Below the pieces are notes generated by a model, which saw only the letters and a list, made by a program, of their open reading frames with translations, was not told the DNA's origin and made no database searches. Of a stretch of DNA of 9,360 bases, positions 1 through 5,706 are shown in pieces. The stretch lies in NCBI GenBank assembly GCA_030691835.1, contig JAUYDO010000294.1:1-9360 (forward strand). The letters are read 5' to 3'. The translations under genes were made by a program, and so were the position numbers. The stretch comes from Dehalococcoidia bacterium (GTDB lineage Bacteria; Chloroflexota; Dehalococcoidia; Dehalococcoidales; UBA3254). The stretch's first letter is position 1. Each line of letters begins with the position of its first letter.

Positions 1-1
1 G

Positions 2-115
2 AAAGAAGCTATTGCCAACATTGAAGAGGCGATAAGGGGTTACATCGCCAGCAAACGCAAACATGGCGAGCCGCTACCGGTAACTGAGGTAGAAGAGGTG
101 GAGGTCGCCGTTTAA
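2..115 (+). CDS. hicB: HicB-family antitoxin, C-terminal end (5' truncated by window)
   Basis: An open frame enters from the left edge and stops with TAA at 113-115, giving 37 visible residues. The visible part has the layout of a HicB C-terminus: a helix of the EAIANIEEAIRGYI type, then a HGEPLPV turn and an acidic tail (EVEEVEVAV). In this family the protein folds as a partial RNase-H-like domain, neutralises the HicA toxin and often represses its own operon. The stop codon overlaps the start of the next gene (TAATG), as expected for a translationally coupled toxin-antitoxin pair with the antitoxin first. The N-terminal half and any DNA-binding domain lie outside the window. The call rests partly on the certain HicA next door. 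Confidence 0.75.
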   Translation, partial: KEAIANIEEAIRGYIASKRKHGEPLPVTEVEEVEVAV

Positions 116-339
116 TGACCCGTCTGCCGGTAATATCGGGAGACGAGTTTGTCAAGATAATGCGCCAAGCCGGCTTTGTTTGGGATCATACCGAAGGTAG
201 CCACATGATTTTACTTCACTCTTCCGGACGGCGTTTGTCAGTACCCAGACACAAAGAATTGGGGCGGGGTCTATTGAGGGCTTTGATTAAAGACGCCGGA
301 CTTACCCGGGAGGACTTCCTAAGATTACTTCGGGAATAA
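115..339 (+). CDS. hicA: HicA-family mRNA interferase toxin
   Basis: This 74-residue protein is the usual length for HicA. It carries the family core: an N-terminal helix (EFVKIMRQAGF), then a TEGSHMIL strand with the expected catalytic histidine at residue 30, and a basic LSVPRHKEL stretch leading to the C-terminal helix. HicA toxins adopt a double-stranded-RNA-binding-like fold and cleave mRNA independently of the ribosome. The ATG at 115 overlaps the hicB stop, and a GGAGGT ribosome binding site sits at 100-105 inside hicB, so the start is well supported. No catalytic residue appears lost, so the toxin is probably active. Its promoter would lie upstream of hicB, outside the window. Confidence 0.92.
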   Translation: MTRLPVISGDEFVKIMRQAGFVWDHTEGSHMILLHSSGRRLSVPRHKELGRGLLRALIKDAGLTREDFLRLLRE

Positions 340-354
340 CTTAAACACCACCTC

Positions 355-382
355 AAAGGTTCTACCTAAAAGGTTCTACCTA
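355..382. repeat. Perfect 14-bp tandem duplication
   Basis: AAAGGTTCTACCTA occurs at 355-368 and again, with no spacer, at 369-382. Each unit contains a short AGGT/ACCT inverted repeat around TCT. The repeat lies in the 100-bp convergent gap between hicA and the molybdoenzyme gene. The stems are too weak (4 bp) to call a terminator; replication slippage would explain the duplication. Confidence 0.8.
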
Positions 383-439
383 TTGATACCTCAGCTCCAC
401 CTTAATCAGCCATTTACCAATTTGTCCTGCTGCCCCGTG

Positions 440-2533
440 CTACGTCGCTTTATAAACCTTGCACAGATAACCGCGCAGGAGCGCTGAACCTACTTCTCTG
501 GCAAAGGGCGGCTTGTTATTGGTCAGGATGTTGACATTGGAGTCAGCCCAGCCGTGAAGCTCGGAAGCCGGCTTTTCCGGGAACCACCAGCCGTAATCTA
601 TGATGATAACCCGGGGATGTATGTTGGGTGACAGAGCCGCCTTCTGCTTAATCCTGCCTCTCTTCGTCTCTATATACACCATATCGCCATCGGCGATACC
701 CAGCTTCTTCGCGGTGTCGGTCTCAATCTGCACCAGCGGTTCAGGATGGTTGCCCCTCAGCGTGGCTATCTGCCTGCCGCCGGAGTGCGGGAACGGCGCT
801 TTCTTGCGGTTGGTGAAGACCATCGGATACTCCTTAGCCAGCTCCGGTGCGCTGAGCGGCGATTCCGGCGGCTCGTGCCAGACAGGCAGAGGCTCGAAGC
901 CCCACTTCTCAAGCTGGCTTGAGTATATCTCGACCTTGCGCGAAGGCGTCTCGAAACCGCTCTTTTCGTACTTCCGGTACTGCTTGCTTCCTTCGAGCGT
1001 GCCCACCTTCCTGAGGTCGGCGAAGGTCAGTCCCGAAGGTTTGAGCAGGTAATCAAGCATCTTCTCCTCATCATCCCCGTAATGTTTGCCCAGACCCAGC
1101 CTCTTAGCCAGTGCCGCGTATATCCTGTAGTCCGACCAGGTGTCGCCGGCGTTAGCCACCTTCTGTATGACACCGATTGTGGGCGAAAATTCCGATACAT
1201 GGAGGCTATTGATTTCCAGGTAAATACCTACCGGCAGGGCGATGTCAGCCAGCTCGACAGTCGGCGTCTTAAAGAAGTCGGCGGCGACCATGAACTCCAG
1301 GTTCTCTAAAGCCTTGCGGGTCTCCTGGACGTTGGTGTAGGTGTGAAGCAGGCTGGCTCCCTGGACATATGCGGCGCGCAGGCGGTACGGCTCTCCGGTG
1401 AGCAGTGACTTGACTATATGCTGGGGCAGAGCGTAAGAGATTGGCGGTAACATGCCGGTTTTAGCGCTGATTCCTTTGGCGCGCATATCCGGCGTAACCA
1501 TGTCCTTTTGCAGCAGGTCCGGGGCATACTTGCCAACAGTTACCGGAATTGTCCATTCTATATCACCTCCGGGTCTGCCTAGATTGCCCGTGATGGCTTT
1601 CAAGATGACAATTGCGCGGTCGCACTGGTAGTTGTTCAGATTGTTGTCAAGCCCGTTGCCCCAGGCGATGCAGGCTGGCTTAGTGGTGGCGTAGAATCTG
1701 GCAACCTCACGAATGGTATCTGCGGGTACCCAGGTTATCTCCGCGACTTTTTCCGGTGTGTAGTCCTTTATGTGGGCAACCAGCTTATCGAATCCGGACG
1801 TCCACTTGTCAACGAACTCCTTATCGTAGAGGTTCTCTGTAACTATGACATTTATCAATCCCAGCGCCAGGGCGAGGTCGGTGGTTGGTCTGGGCTTTAC
1901 CCAAATATCCGCTCTTTTGGCGTAGCCGGTTTCAACCGGGTCAATCACTATGAGCTTCGAACCTCTGTCCAGAGCCTCCGTGGCGCGCCAGTGCTCCCCG
2001 ATGGCGGTCTCCGAGCAGTTCAAGCCCCATATGACGATACAGGCTGGTGGATACTCGTAGTCAGGAGTAGACATGAAGCCGCAGGTCAGCGTGGATGCCA
2101 TGTTGCGGGGGTTATAGCACACCGATGCCATGTTGGCGAAGTTCGGTGTTCCAAATACGTTGGCGAAGCGCTCCATGTAGGCGTCCTGATAGCCTTTGGC
2201 ACAGCCGCGGATGAAGATAACCGACTCGGCGCCGTAGCCATTCTTTATCCTGGTCAACTCGGAGGCAATGGTGTCCAGCGCCTCATCCCAGGAAATCTCC
2301 CGCCATTTGCCCTCGCCACGCTTCCCAGCCCTTTTCATGGGATATTTCAGGCGGTCAGGGTGATACAGGTACTCCAGAGAAGCCATGCCCTTGACGCACA
2401 GCACTCCCCTGTTTACTAAGCTGTCCGGGTCTCCCGCCACCCTCACCGGTTTACCATCTTTCATGTATACCAGCACGCCACAGCCAGAGTTGCACAGCTC
2501 ACACGTGCTCTTTACCACTTCCTTGCCAGCCAT
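440..2533 (-). CDS. Cytoplasmic molybdopterin/tungstopterin oxidoreductase (DMSO reductase superfamily)
   Basis: This 697-residue protein is a full-length single-subunit member of the superfamily. The N-terminal [4Fe-4S] motif is C11-x2-C14-x3-C18-x27-C46. Cofactor-binding regions follow (ISWDEALDTIA near 80-90; VIFIRGC near 105-111; IVIDPVETGYAKRADIWVKP further on). MASVCYNPRN places Cys139 as the probable Mo/W ligand. A C-terminal pterin-binding barrel begins near PMVFTNRKKAPFPHSGGRQ. There is no Tat signal before the first cluster, so it is probably cytoplasmic, and no ferredoxin-like or membrane subunit gene is next to it. The overall layout and the C-terminus recall the acetylene-hydratase-like branch, but the residue after the second cluster Cys is Asn15 rather than the Asp of true acetylene hydratase, so a redox reaction is likelier. 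The substrate is unknown. On the minus strand an AGGAGGT ribosome binding site (2540-2546) lies 6 bases before the ATG. It is transcribed away from dsrA and shares a divergent control region with it. Confidence 0.9.
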   Translation of the reverse strand: MAGKEVVKSTCELCNSGCGVLVYMKDGKPVRVAGDPDSLVNRGVLCVKGMASLEYLYHPDRLKYPMKRAGKRGEGKWREISWDEALDTIASELTRIKNGYGAESVIFIRGCAKGYQDAYMERFANVFGTPNFANMASVCYNPRNMASTLTCGFMSTPDYEYPPACIVIWGLNCSETAIGEHWRATEALDRGSKLIVIDPVETGYAKRADIWVKPRPTTDLALALGLINVIVTENLYDKEFVDKWTSGFDKLVAHIKDYTPEKVAEITWVPADTIREVARFYATTKPACIAWGNGLDNNLNNYQCDRAIVILKAITGNLGRPGGDIEWTIPVTVGKYAPDLLQKDMVTPDMRAKGISAKTGMLPPISYALPQHIVKSLLTGEPYRLRAAYVQGASLLHTYTNVQETRKALENLEFMVAADFFKTPTVELADIALPVGIYLEINSLHVSEFSPTIGVIQKVANAGDTWSDYRIYAALAKRLGLGKHYGDDEEKMLDYLLKPSGLTFADLRKVGTLEGSKQYRKYEKSGFETPSRKVEIYSSQLEKWGFEPLPVWHEPPESPLSAPELAKEYPMVFTNRKKAPFPHSGGRQIATLRGNHPEPLVQIETDTAKKLGIADGDMVYIETKRGRIKQKAALSPNIHPRVIIIDYGWWFPEKPASELHGWADSNVNILTNNKPPFAREVGSALLRGYLCKVYKAT

Positions 2534-2580
2534 CGACGTACCTCCTGCAATAAGTCATTTTCTGAAAAGCGATTGTTTAC

Positions 2581-2610
2581 ATTCTAACCCACGCAAATGT
2601 TGACAGTCAA
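2581..2610 (-). promoter_or_regulatory. Promoter of the molybdoenzyme gene (sigma-70 type)
   Basis: On the minus strand a TTGACT -35 box (2605-2610) is followed by an 18-base spacer and a TAGAAT -10 box (2581-2586). Each box matches consensus at 5 of 6 positions. Transcription would start near 2574, leaving a leader of about 40 bases containing the AGGAGGT site. The -35 box forms one arm of a TTGAC-A-GTCAA palindrome, so a regulator bound there would block polymerase. Predicted from sequence only. Confidence 0.6.
2600..2610. promoter_or_regulatory. Candidate operator 1: TTGAC-A-GTCAA palindrome over the -35 box
   Basis: Perfect 5-bp arms flank one central base. It is part of the 11-base direct repeat ATGTTGACAGT (2597-2607), which recurs at 2633-2643. 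It covers the -35 element of the minus-strand promoter, a typical place for a repressor site. No regulator family can be assigned. Confidence 0.4.
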
Positions 2611-2627
2611 TTTTTTCGTACGCGAAA

Positions 2628-2639
2628 TCAACATGTTGA
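2628..2639. promoter_or_regulatory. Candidate operator 2: TCAACATGTTGA perfect palindrome
   Basis: This 12-base perfect palindrome uses the same TGTTGA half-site as operator 1 and overlaps the second copy of the ATGTTGACAGT repeat (2633-2643). It lies just upstream of the -35 box of the molybdoenzyme promoter, so it could be an activator site or a second repressor site. Between the two sites is another small inverted repeat, TTTCG-TACG-CGAAA (2614-2627). Confidence 0.4.
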
Positions 2640-2667
2640 CAGTACATCAGCAATAGGGTGAATTAGC

Positions 2668-2721
2668 AATGTCGTGCCGCGAAGCGGTATGATGACGAAT
2701 CTATATTCATCATACGACATT
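2668..2721. repeat. Branched inverted repeat (cruciform/three-way structure)
   Basis: The right arm is a continuous 15 bases, TCATCATACGACATT (2707-2721). Its complement on the left is split into AATGTCG (2668-2674) and TATGATGA (2688-2695) by 13 bases that contain their own hairpin, CCGC-GAA-GCGG (2677-2687). The loop is 2696-2706. The result is a 15-bp stem with a side hairpin. There is no T-run, so it is not an ordinary terminator. It lies in untranslated DNA between the two divergent promoters. Confidence 0.7.
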
Positions 2722-2763
2722 ATGTAAATTATTTTCCTATTGGGGATGTGTAAGGAGGTGCAA

Positions 2764-2778
2764 TCCGCCACAGGCGGA
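2764..2778. repeat. Small hairpin TCCGCC-ACA-GGCGGA
   Basis: A 6-bp GC-rich stem with a 3-base loop sits immediately before the larger hairpin at 2780-2802. No T-run follows on either strand. It probably belongs to the same intergenic repeat element. Confidence 0.6.
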
Positions 2779-2779
2779 C

Positions 2780-2802
2780 GAGAGGAGGCTTTGCCTCCTC
2801 TC
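2780..2802. repeat. Hairpin repeat, copy A (10-bp stem)
   Basis: GAGAGGAGGC (2780-2789), loop TTT, GCCTCCTCTC (2793-2802) pair perfectly. The unit, with AC before it and TAAATTCAACTCCCC after it, resembles 5391-5430 in base order, stem length and flanks. The two stem differences between the copies are compensated by matching changes on the other arm. It looks like a dispersed intergenic element rather than a terminator, because no T-run follows. Confidence 0.7.
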
Positions 2803-2848
2803 TAAATTCAACTCCCCACTTTCTTCACAGAGGGTGTTTGATAATGTA

Positions 2849-2886
2849 ATTCTGAGGAGCTTAGGCGAAGCCGGGCGATGAAGAAT
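2849..2886. repeat. Possible dispersed repeat element with ATTCT/AGAAT ends
   Basis: ATTCT (2849-2853) and AGAAT (2882-2886) bracket a GC-rich core with a GGC-GAA-GCC mini-hairpin (2864-2872). I recall similar intergenic elements in Chloroflexota genomes, but this is memory rather than a search. The pairing is imperfect and there is only one copy in the window. Confidence 0.3.
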
Positions 2887-2936
2887 CTCCTGTCTTGCTT
2901 GGTGCTTTTCTTTGAAATGATGGAGTGCAGTGTCTT

Positions 2937-2965
2937 TTGACATAGCCGTTAATAGAATGTAGAAT
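2937..2965 (+). promoter_or_regulatory. Promoter of the dsr operon (sigma-70 type)
   Basis: A perfect TTGACA -35 box (2937-2942), a 17-base spacer and a TAGAAT -10 box (2960-2965, 5 of 6 to consensus) precede dsrA. Transcription would start near 2972, giving a leader of about 45 bases that includes the AAGGAG site at 3004-3009. It shares the TAGAAT -10 with the divergent promoter at 2581-2610, suggesting the same sigma factor. No operator is obvious around it. Confidence 0.7.
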
Positions 2966-3017
2966 ATCTGAGATGTGCATTTGAACCCCAGGTCTTATTC
3001 AGAAAGGAGACCAACAC

Positions 3018-4202
3018 ATGTCAGAAAGCGAAACCCCCAGACTAGACCAGCTTGAAACAGGTCCCTGGCCCAGCTTCGTAAGCGAAATAAAGAAAATGGC
3101 GGGTAGAAAACCAGCCGCCAGAGACCTGCTAAGGCAGATGGAGCTATCTTACAAAGACAGGGTGACGCACTGGAAGCACGGCGGCATCGTTGGCATTAGG
3201 AGCTACGGCGGCGGAGTCATCGGCAGGTACTCCGACTCCCCGGAGCAATTTCCTGACGTAGCCGCCTTCCATACCATAAGGGTTAACCAGCCCAGCGGCT
3301 GGTTTTACAGCACCAAAGCCCTGAGACAGATTTGCGATATATGGGAGAAATACGGCAGTGGACTGACCAACTTCCACGGCTCCACGGGAGACATAATACT
3401 GCTTGGAACGACGACGGAGAAACTACAGCCCTGCTTTAATGAGCTAAGCGACGAAGCGGGGTTCGACCTGGGCGGCTCCGGCTCGGCGCTGAGGACGCCG
3501 AGCTGTTGTCTCGGTCCGGCACGGTGCGAATGGTCGTGCATAGACACCCTCGATTTGTGCAACGACCTGACTCACTCCTTCCAGGACGAACTGCACAGAC
3601 CCGCCTGGCCCTATAAGTTCAAGATAAAAATATCCGGCTGTCCCAATGACTGCGTCGCCTCAATAGCCAGGAGCGACCTGCCCATAATCGGTACCTGGCG
3701 TGATTCTCTAAGAATTGACCAGGAAGAGGTGAGAAAGTACGCAGCAGACGGCTTTGACATCGAGAATGAAGTTGTAGCCCTCTGCCCGACCGATGCGCTG
3801 GAGTGGGACGAAAAGACGCTGACTCTGAAACTGAAGGCTGAAGACTGCGTCAGGTGCATGCACTGCATCAACCGGATGCCTAAGGCGCTTAGACCCGGTC
3901 TTGAGCGAGGAGCGACTCTACTCATCGGCGGCAAGGCACCTATAATGAAGGGGGCTTTCCTTTCCTGGGTGCTGGTGCCCTTCATGCCCATGACTCCACC
4001 CTACACCGAGTTCAAAGTGCTTGTCCGCAAGATATGGGACTGGTGGGACGAGAACGGTAAGACACGTGAGCGTGTCGGCGAGGTCATAGAGAGGCTTGGT
4101 ATGGCTCGCTTCCTGCGTGATGTGGGACTGAAGCCCTTGCCCCAGATGGTCTTCCGTCCCAGGGCGAACCCCTACGTTTTCTGGCGCTCTGAACAGAAGT
4201 AG
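3018..4202 (+). CDS. dsrA: Dissimilatory sulfite reductase alpha subunit DsrA
   Basis: DsrA pairs with DsrB in the cytoplasmic alpha2-beta2 enzyme that reduces sulfite by up to six electrons. At 394 residues it is slightly shorter than many homologues (about 400-440). Family signatures run in order: [15 protein letters not shown] near 12-26; [14 protein letters not shown] near 63-76; [17 protein letters not shown] at 88-104; [14 protein letters not shown] near 113-125. The sirohaem-linked [4Fe-4S] pattern is C164-x5-C170 with C208-x3-C212 (GCPNDC). The inserted ferredoxin domain has C256 (CPTDA) and C277-x2-C280-x2-C283. An AAGGAG site lies 8 bases before the ATG. The gene is first in the operon, with its own promoter, and is 12 bases ahead of dsrB. 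In characterised enzymes the DsrA-side cofactor site is mainly structural and catalysis occurs at the DsrB-held sirohaem. Confidence 0.97.
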   Translation: MSESETPRLDQLETGPWPSFVSEIKKMAGRKPAARDLLRQMELSYKDRVTHWKHGGIVGIRSYGGGVIGRYSDSPEQFPDVAAFHTIRVNQPSGWFYSTKALRQICDIWEKYGSGLTNFHGSTGDIILLGTTTEKLQPCFNELSDEAGFDLGGSGSALRTPSCCLGPARCEWSCIDTLDLCNDLTHSFQDELHRPAWPYKFKIKISGCPNDCVASIARSDLPIIGTWRDSLRIDQEEVRKYAADGFDIENEVVALCPTDALEWDEKTLTLKLKAEDCVRCMHCINRMPKALRPGLERGATLLIGGKAPIMKGAFLSWVLVPFMPMTPPYTEFKVLVRKIWDWWDENGKTRERVGEVIERLGMARFLRDVGLKPLPQMVFRPRANPYVFWRSEQK

Positions 4203-4214
4203 AAGGAGACTTGA

Positions 4215-5276
4215 ATGGCTATTGATATAGGTCCCCCCGACTACAAAGAAATGCTCCATCCCGTCATCAAGAAGAACTACGGCAAGTGGAAGTACCACGA
4301 GATTTTACAGCCCGGAGTGCTTAAGCACGTGTCCGAGACCGGCGACGAGGTATATACCGTCCGCGCAGGCTCACCCAGGCTGGTGAGTGTTGATTTCATC
4401 CGCGAGATTTGCGATATTGCAGACAAGTACTGCGACGGGTACCTCAGGTTCACCAGCCGCCACTGCGTCGAGTTCATGACGCCGGACAAAGAACGCATAC
4501 AGCCTCTAATAGACGAGGTGAAGGCGCACAAACTTCCGGTGGGTGGCACGGGTAAATCGATATCCAACATCGTCCATACCCAGGGATGGGCACACTGCCA
4601 CAGCGCCGCGACCGACGCTTCCGGTCCGGTCAAAGCCATCATGGACGAGCTTTACGACTACTTCGTATCCATGAAACTGCCCGCTCTGTTCAGAATCTCC
4701 TTCGCCTGCTGTCTGAACATGTGCGGCGCTGTCCATTGCTCGGACCTGGCTATCGTGGGAGTGCACCGGAAGCCGCCCAAGGTCAATCATGAGAAGATTG
4801 CCGTGGTCTGCGAAATCCCGACCACCATGGCAAGCTGTCCCACCGGAGCTATCCGGCGCCACCCGGACCCGAACATAAAGAGCATGGTCATCAATGAGGA
4901 ACGGTGCATGTACTGCTCCAACTGCTTCACCGTCTGCCCCGCTATGCCCATCGCCGACGCGGAAGGCGATGGACTGGCTATCTATGTCGGGGGCAAGGTG
5001 TCCAATGCCAGGCATGCCCCGATGTTCTCCCGTCTGGCTATTCCCTATCTGCCAAACAATCCGCCCCGCTGGCCCGAGCTGGTGAGCGCAGTCAAGAACA
5101 TCGTTGAGGTCTACGCCGCAAATGCCCGCAAGTGGGAAAGAATGGGCGAATGGATAGAGCGGGTTGGCTGGGAGCGGTTCTTCAGTCTCACCGGCATACC
5201 CTTCACCGAGCAACACATTGACGATTTCACCCATGCAGTGGAGACATTCAGAACAAGCACCCACTTCAAGTGGTAG
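4215..5276 (+). CDS. dsrB: Dissimilatory sulfite reductase beta subunit DsrB
   Basis: DsrB carries the catalytic sirohaem and passes the sulfur intermediate to DsrC. The 353 residues are near the usual length. Visible signatures are [10 protein letters not shown] with C128, the CCLNMC motif (C165, C166, C170) followed by [12 protein letters not shown], and a ferredoxin domain with C208 (SCPTGA) and C231-x2-C234-x2-C237-x3-C241P. These are the expected ligands for the sirohaem-bridged cluster and the electron-entry cluster. The start is fixed by an AAGGAGA site at 4203-4209 in the 12-base gap after dsrA, so the two subunits are almost certainly co-translated. A structured 225-base gap follows before dsrD, unlike the tight dsrAB spacing. 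Confidence 0.97.
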   Translation: MAIDIGPPDYKEMLHPVIKKNYGKWKYHEILQPGVLKHVSETGDEVYTVRAGSPRLVSVDFIREICDIADKYCDGYLRFTSRHCVEFMTPDKERIQPLIDEVKAHKLPVGGTGKSISNIVHTQGWAHCHSAATDASGPVKAIMDELYDYFVSMKLPALFRISFACCLNMCGAVHCSDLAIVGVHRKPPKVNHEKIAVVCEIPTTMASCPTGAIRRHPDPNIKSMVINEERCMYCSNCFTVCPAMPIADAEGDGLAIYVGGKVSNARHAPMFSRLAIPYLPNNPPRWPELVSAVKNIVEVYAANARKWERMGEWIERVGWERFFSLTGIPFTEQHIDDFTHAVETFRTSTHFKW

Positions 5277-5392
5277 TTGAGGTGCCGTGTTATGAGAAGA
5301 GGCTAAATAACGGGATGTCTCAGAGAGATGCAGACCTCTCCTAAAGAACATTTCAAATTTGGATGGGGTGGGGAAAATAGATGCAGTATTAC

Positions 5393-5415
5393 GAGAGGGG
5401 ACTCCGTCCCCTCTC
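5393..5415. repeat. Hairpin repeat, copy B (10-bp stem)
   Basis: GAGAGGGGAC (5393-5402), loop TCC and GTCCCCTCTC (5406-5415) pair perfectly. It is the partner of the hairpin at 2780-2802: same preceding AC, same stem length, and 12 of 15 bases identical after the stem (TAAAATAAACTTCCC here). Only A-rich sequence follows, so termination would be weak. It lies in the transcribed dsrB-dsrD gap and may cap or stabilise the dsrAB mRNA. Confidence 0.7.
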
Positions 5416-5426
5416 TAAAATAAACT

Positions 5427-5455
5427 TCCCCTTCCCCTTGCCAAGGGGAAGGGGA
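5427..5455 (+). repeat. Strong 13-bp hairpin in the dsrD leader
   Basis: TCCCCTTCCCCTT (5427-5439), loop GCC, and AAGGGGAAGGGGA (5443-5455) form a perfect 13-bp stem. It starts 11 bases after the copy-B hairpin and ends 46 bases before the dsrD start. No T-run follows, so it is not a classical terminator. In RNA it could block 3' exonucleases or slow polymerase, lowering downstream output relative to dsrAB. Confidence 0.6.
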
Positions 5456-5468
5456 TACGGGGATAGGG
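5445..5468 (+). other. G-quadruplex-type motif overlapping the hairpin
   Basis: Four G-runs (5445-5448, 5451-5454, 5459-5462, 5466-5468) are separated by 2, 4 and 3 bases, fitting the G3+N1-7 pattern on the sense strand. The first two runs also form the right arm of the hairpin at 5427-5455, so the two folds exclude each other. Folding is inferred from pattern only. Confidence 0.4.
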
Positions 5469-5501
5469 TTGCTTGATACCCAAGAATAAGGGGGTGACAC
5501 A

Positions 5502-5699
5502 ATGACTGACACAGAACTGGAACAGAAGATACTGAAATACCTGTCCACGGTGAATATGGCTAAGAACAAGAGCGTAGCCACCGCCGTCGGCGTGGAAAAA
5601 AGCATTGTCGATAAAGCGATAAGCAAACTGGCGAAAGAAGATAAGATAGAGTACGTCTATCTCGGTACCTCGTATGTCAAGCTCAAGGGACAGCAATAA
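5502..5699 (+). CDS. dsrD: DsrD-like winged-helix protein, probable activator of DsrAB
   Basis: A 65-residue protein with a winged-helix pattern: helix 1 (ELEQKILKYLSTV), helix 2 (SVATAVGV), recognition-type helix 3 (IVDKAISKLAKED) and a beta wing (KIEYVYLGTSYVKLKG). DsrD is a small cytoplasmic protein, encoded after dsrAB in sulfite/sulfate reducers, that allosterically increases sulfite reduction by DsrAB; it is generally missing from sulfur-oxidising dsr clusters. This copy is shorter than the roughly 78 residues of the well-studied Desulfovibrio protein, ending soon after the wing with no extended tail. The start is supported by an AAGGGGGTGA ribosome binding site (about 5488-5497). Position gives the name; sequence alone would say only small winged-helix protein. 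Confidence 0.82.
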   Translation: MTDTELEQKILKYLSTVNMAKNKSVATAVGVEKSIVDKAISKLAKEDKIEYVYLGTSYVKLKGQQ

Positions 5700-5706
5700 A
5701 ACGACT

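Larger units (their letters stand above)
2534..3017. other. 484-bp divergent intergenic region, non-coding
   Basis: The region separates the minus-strand molybdoenzyme from dsrA. From left to right it holds the molybdoenzyme ribosome binding site and promoter, the TTGAC-type palindromes, an A+T-rich stretch with the branched inverted repeat, the hairpin pair at 2764-2802, the possible dispersed repeat at 2849-2886, and the dsrA promoter with its leader. Short open frames here (for example 2737-2943 minus) cross the repeats and have no protein-like features. The promoters are about 330 bases apart, so one regulator at the TTGAC sites would probably not control both unless DNA looping is involved. 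Confidence 0.7.

Noticed and set aside
1772..2419. Plus-strand open frame (215 codons) opposite the molybdoenzyme
   Set aside because: Antisense shadow of a well-supported gene; composition is not protein-like.
440..2533. Acetylene hydratase
   Set aside because: The Asp expected right after the second cluster cysteine is Asn15 here, so only the broader superfamily is supported.
2600..2639. FNR/CRP-type binding sites
   Set aside because: The palindromes have TTGAC/TGTTGA half-sites but not the TTGAT-N4-ATCAA or TGTGA-N6-TCACA spacing.
2737..2943. 68-codon minus-strand open frame in the intergenic region
   Set aside because: It runs through two hairpins, a repeat and the dsrA -35 box, and shows no domain pattern.
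4506..5351. Long minus-strand open frame (281 codons) opposite dsrB
   Set aside because: It lies antisense to a certain gene, has no recognisable protein motifs or ribosome binding site, and follows from the codon bias of dsrB.
5393..5455. Rho-independent terminator after dsrB
   Set aside because: Stems are strong, but neither hairpin is followed by a T-run, and the operon clearly continues into dsrD.
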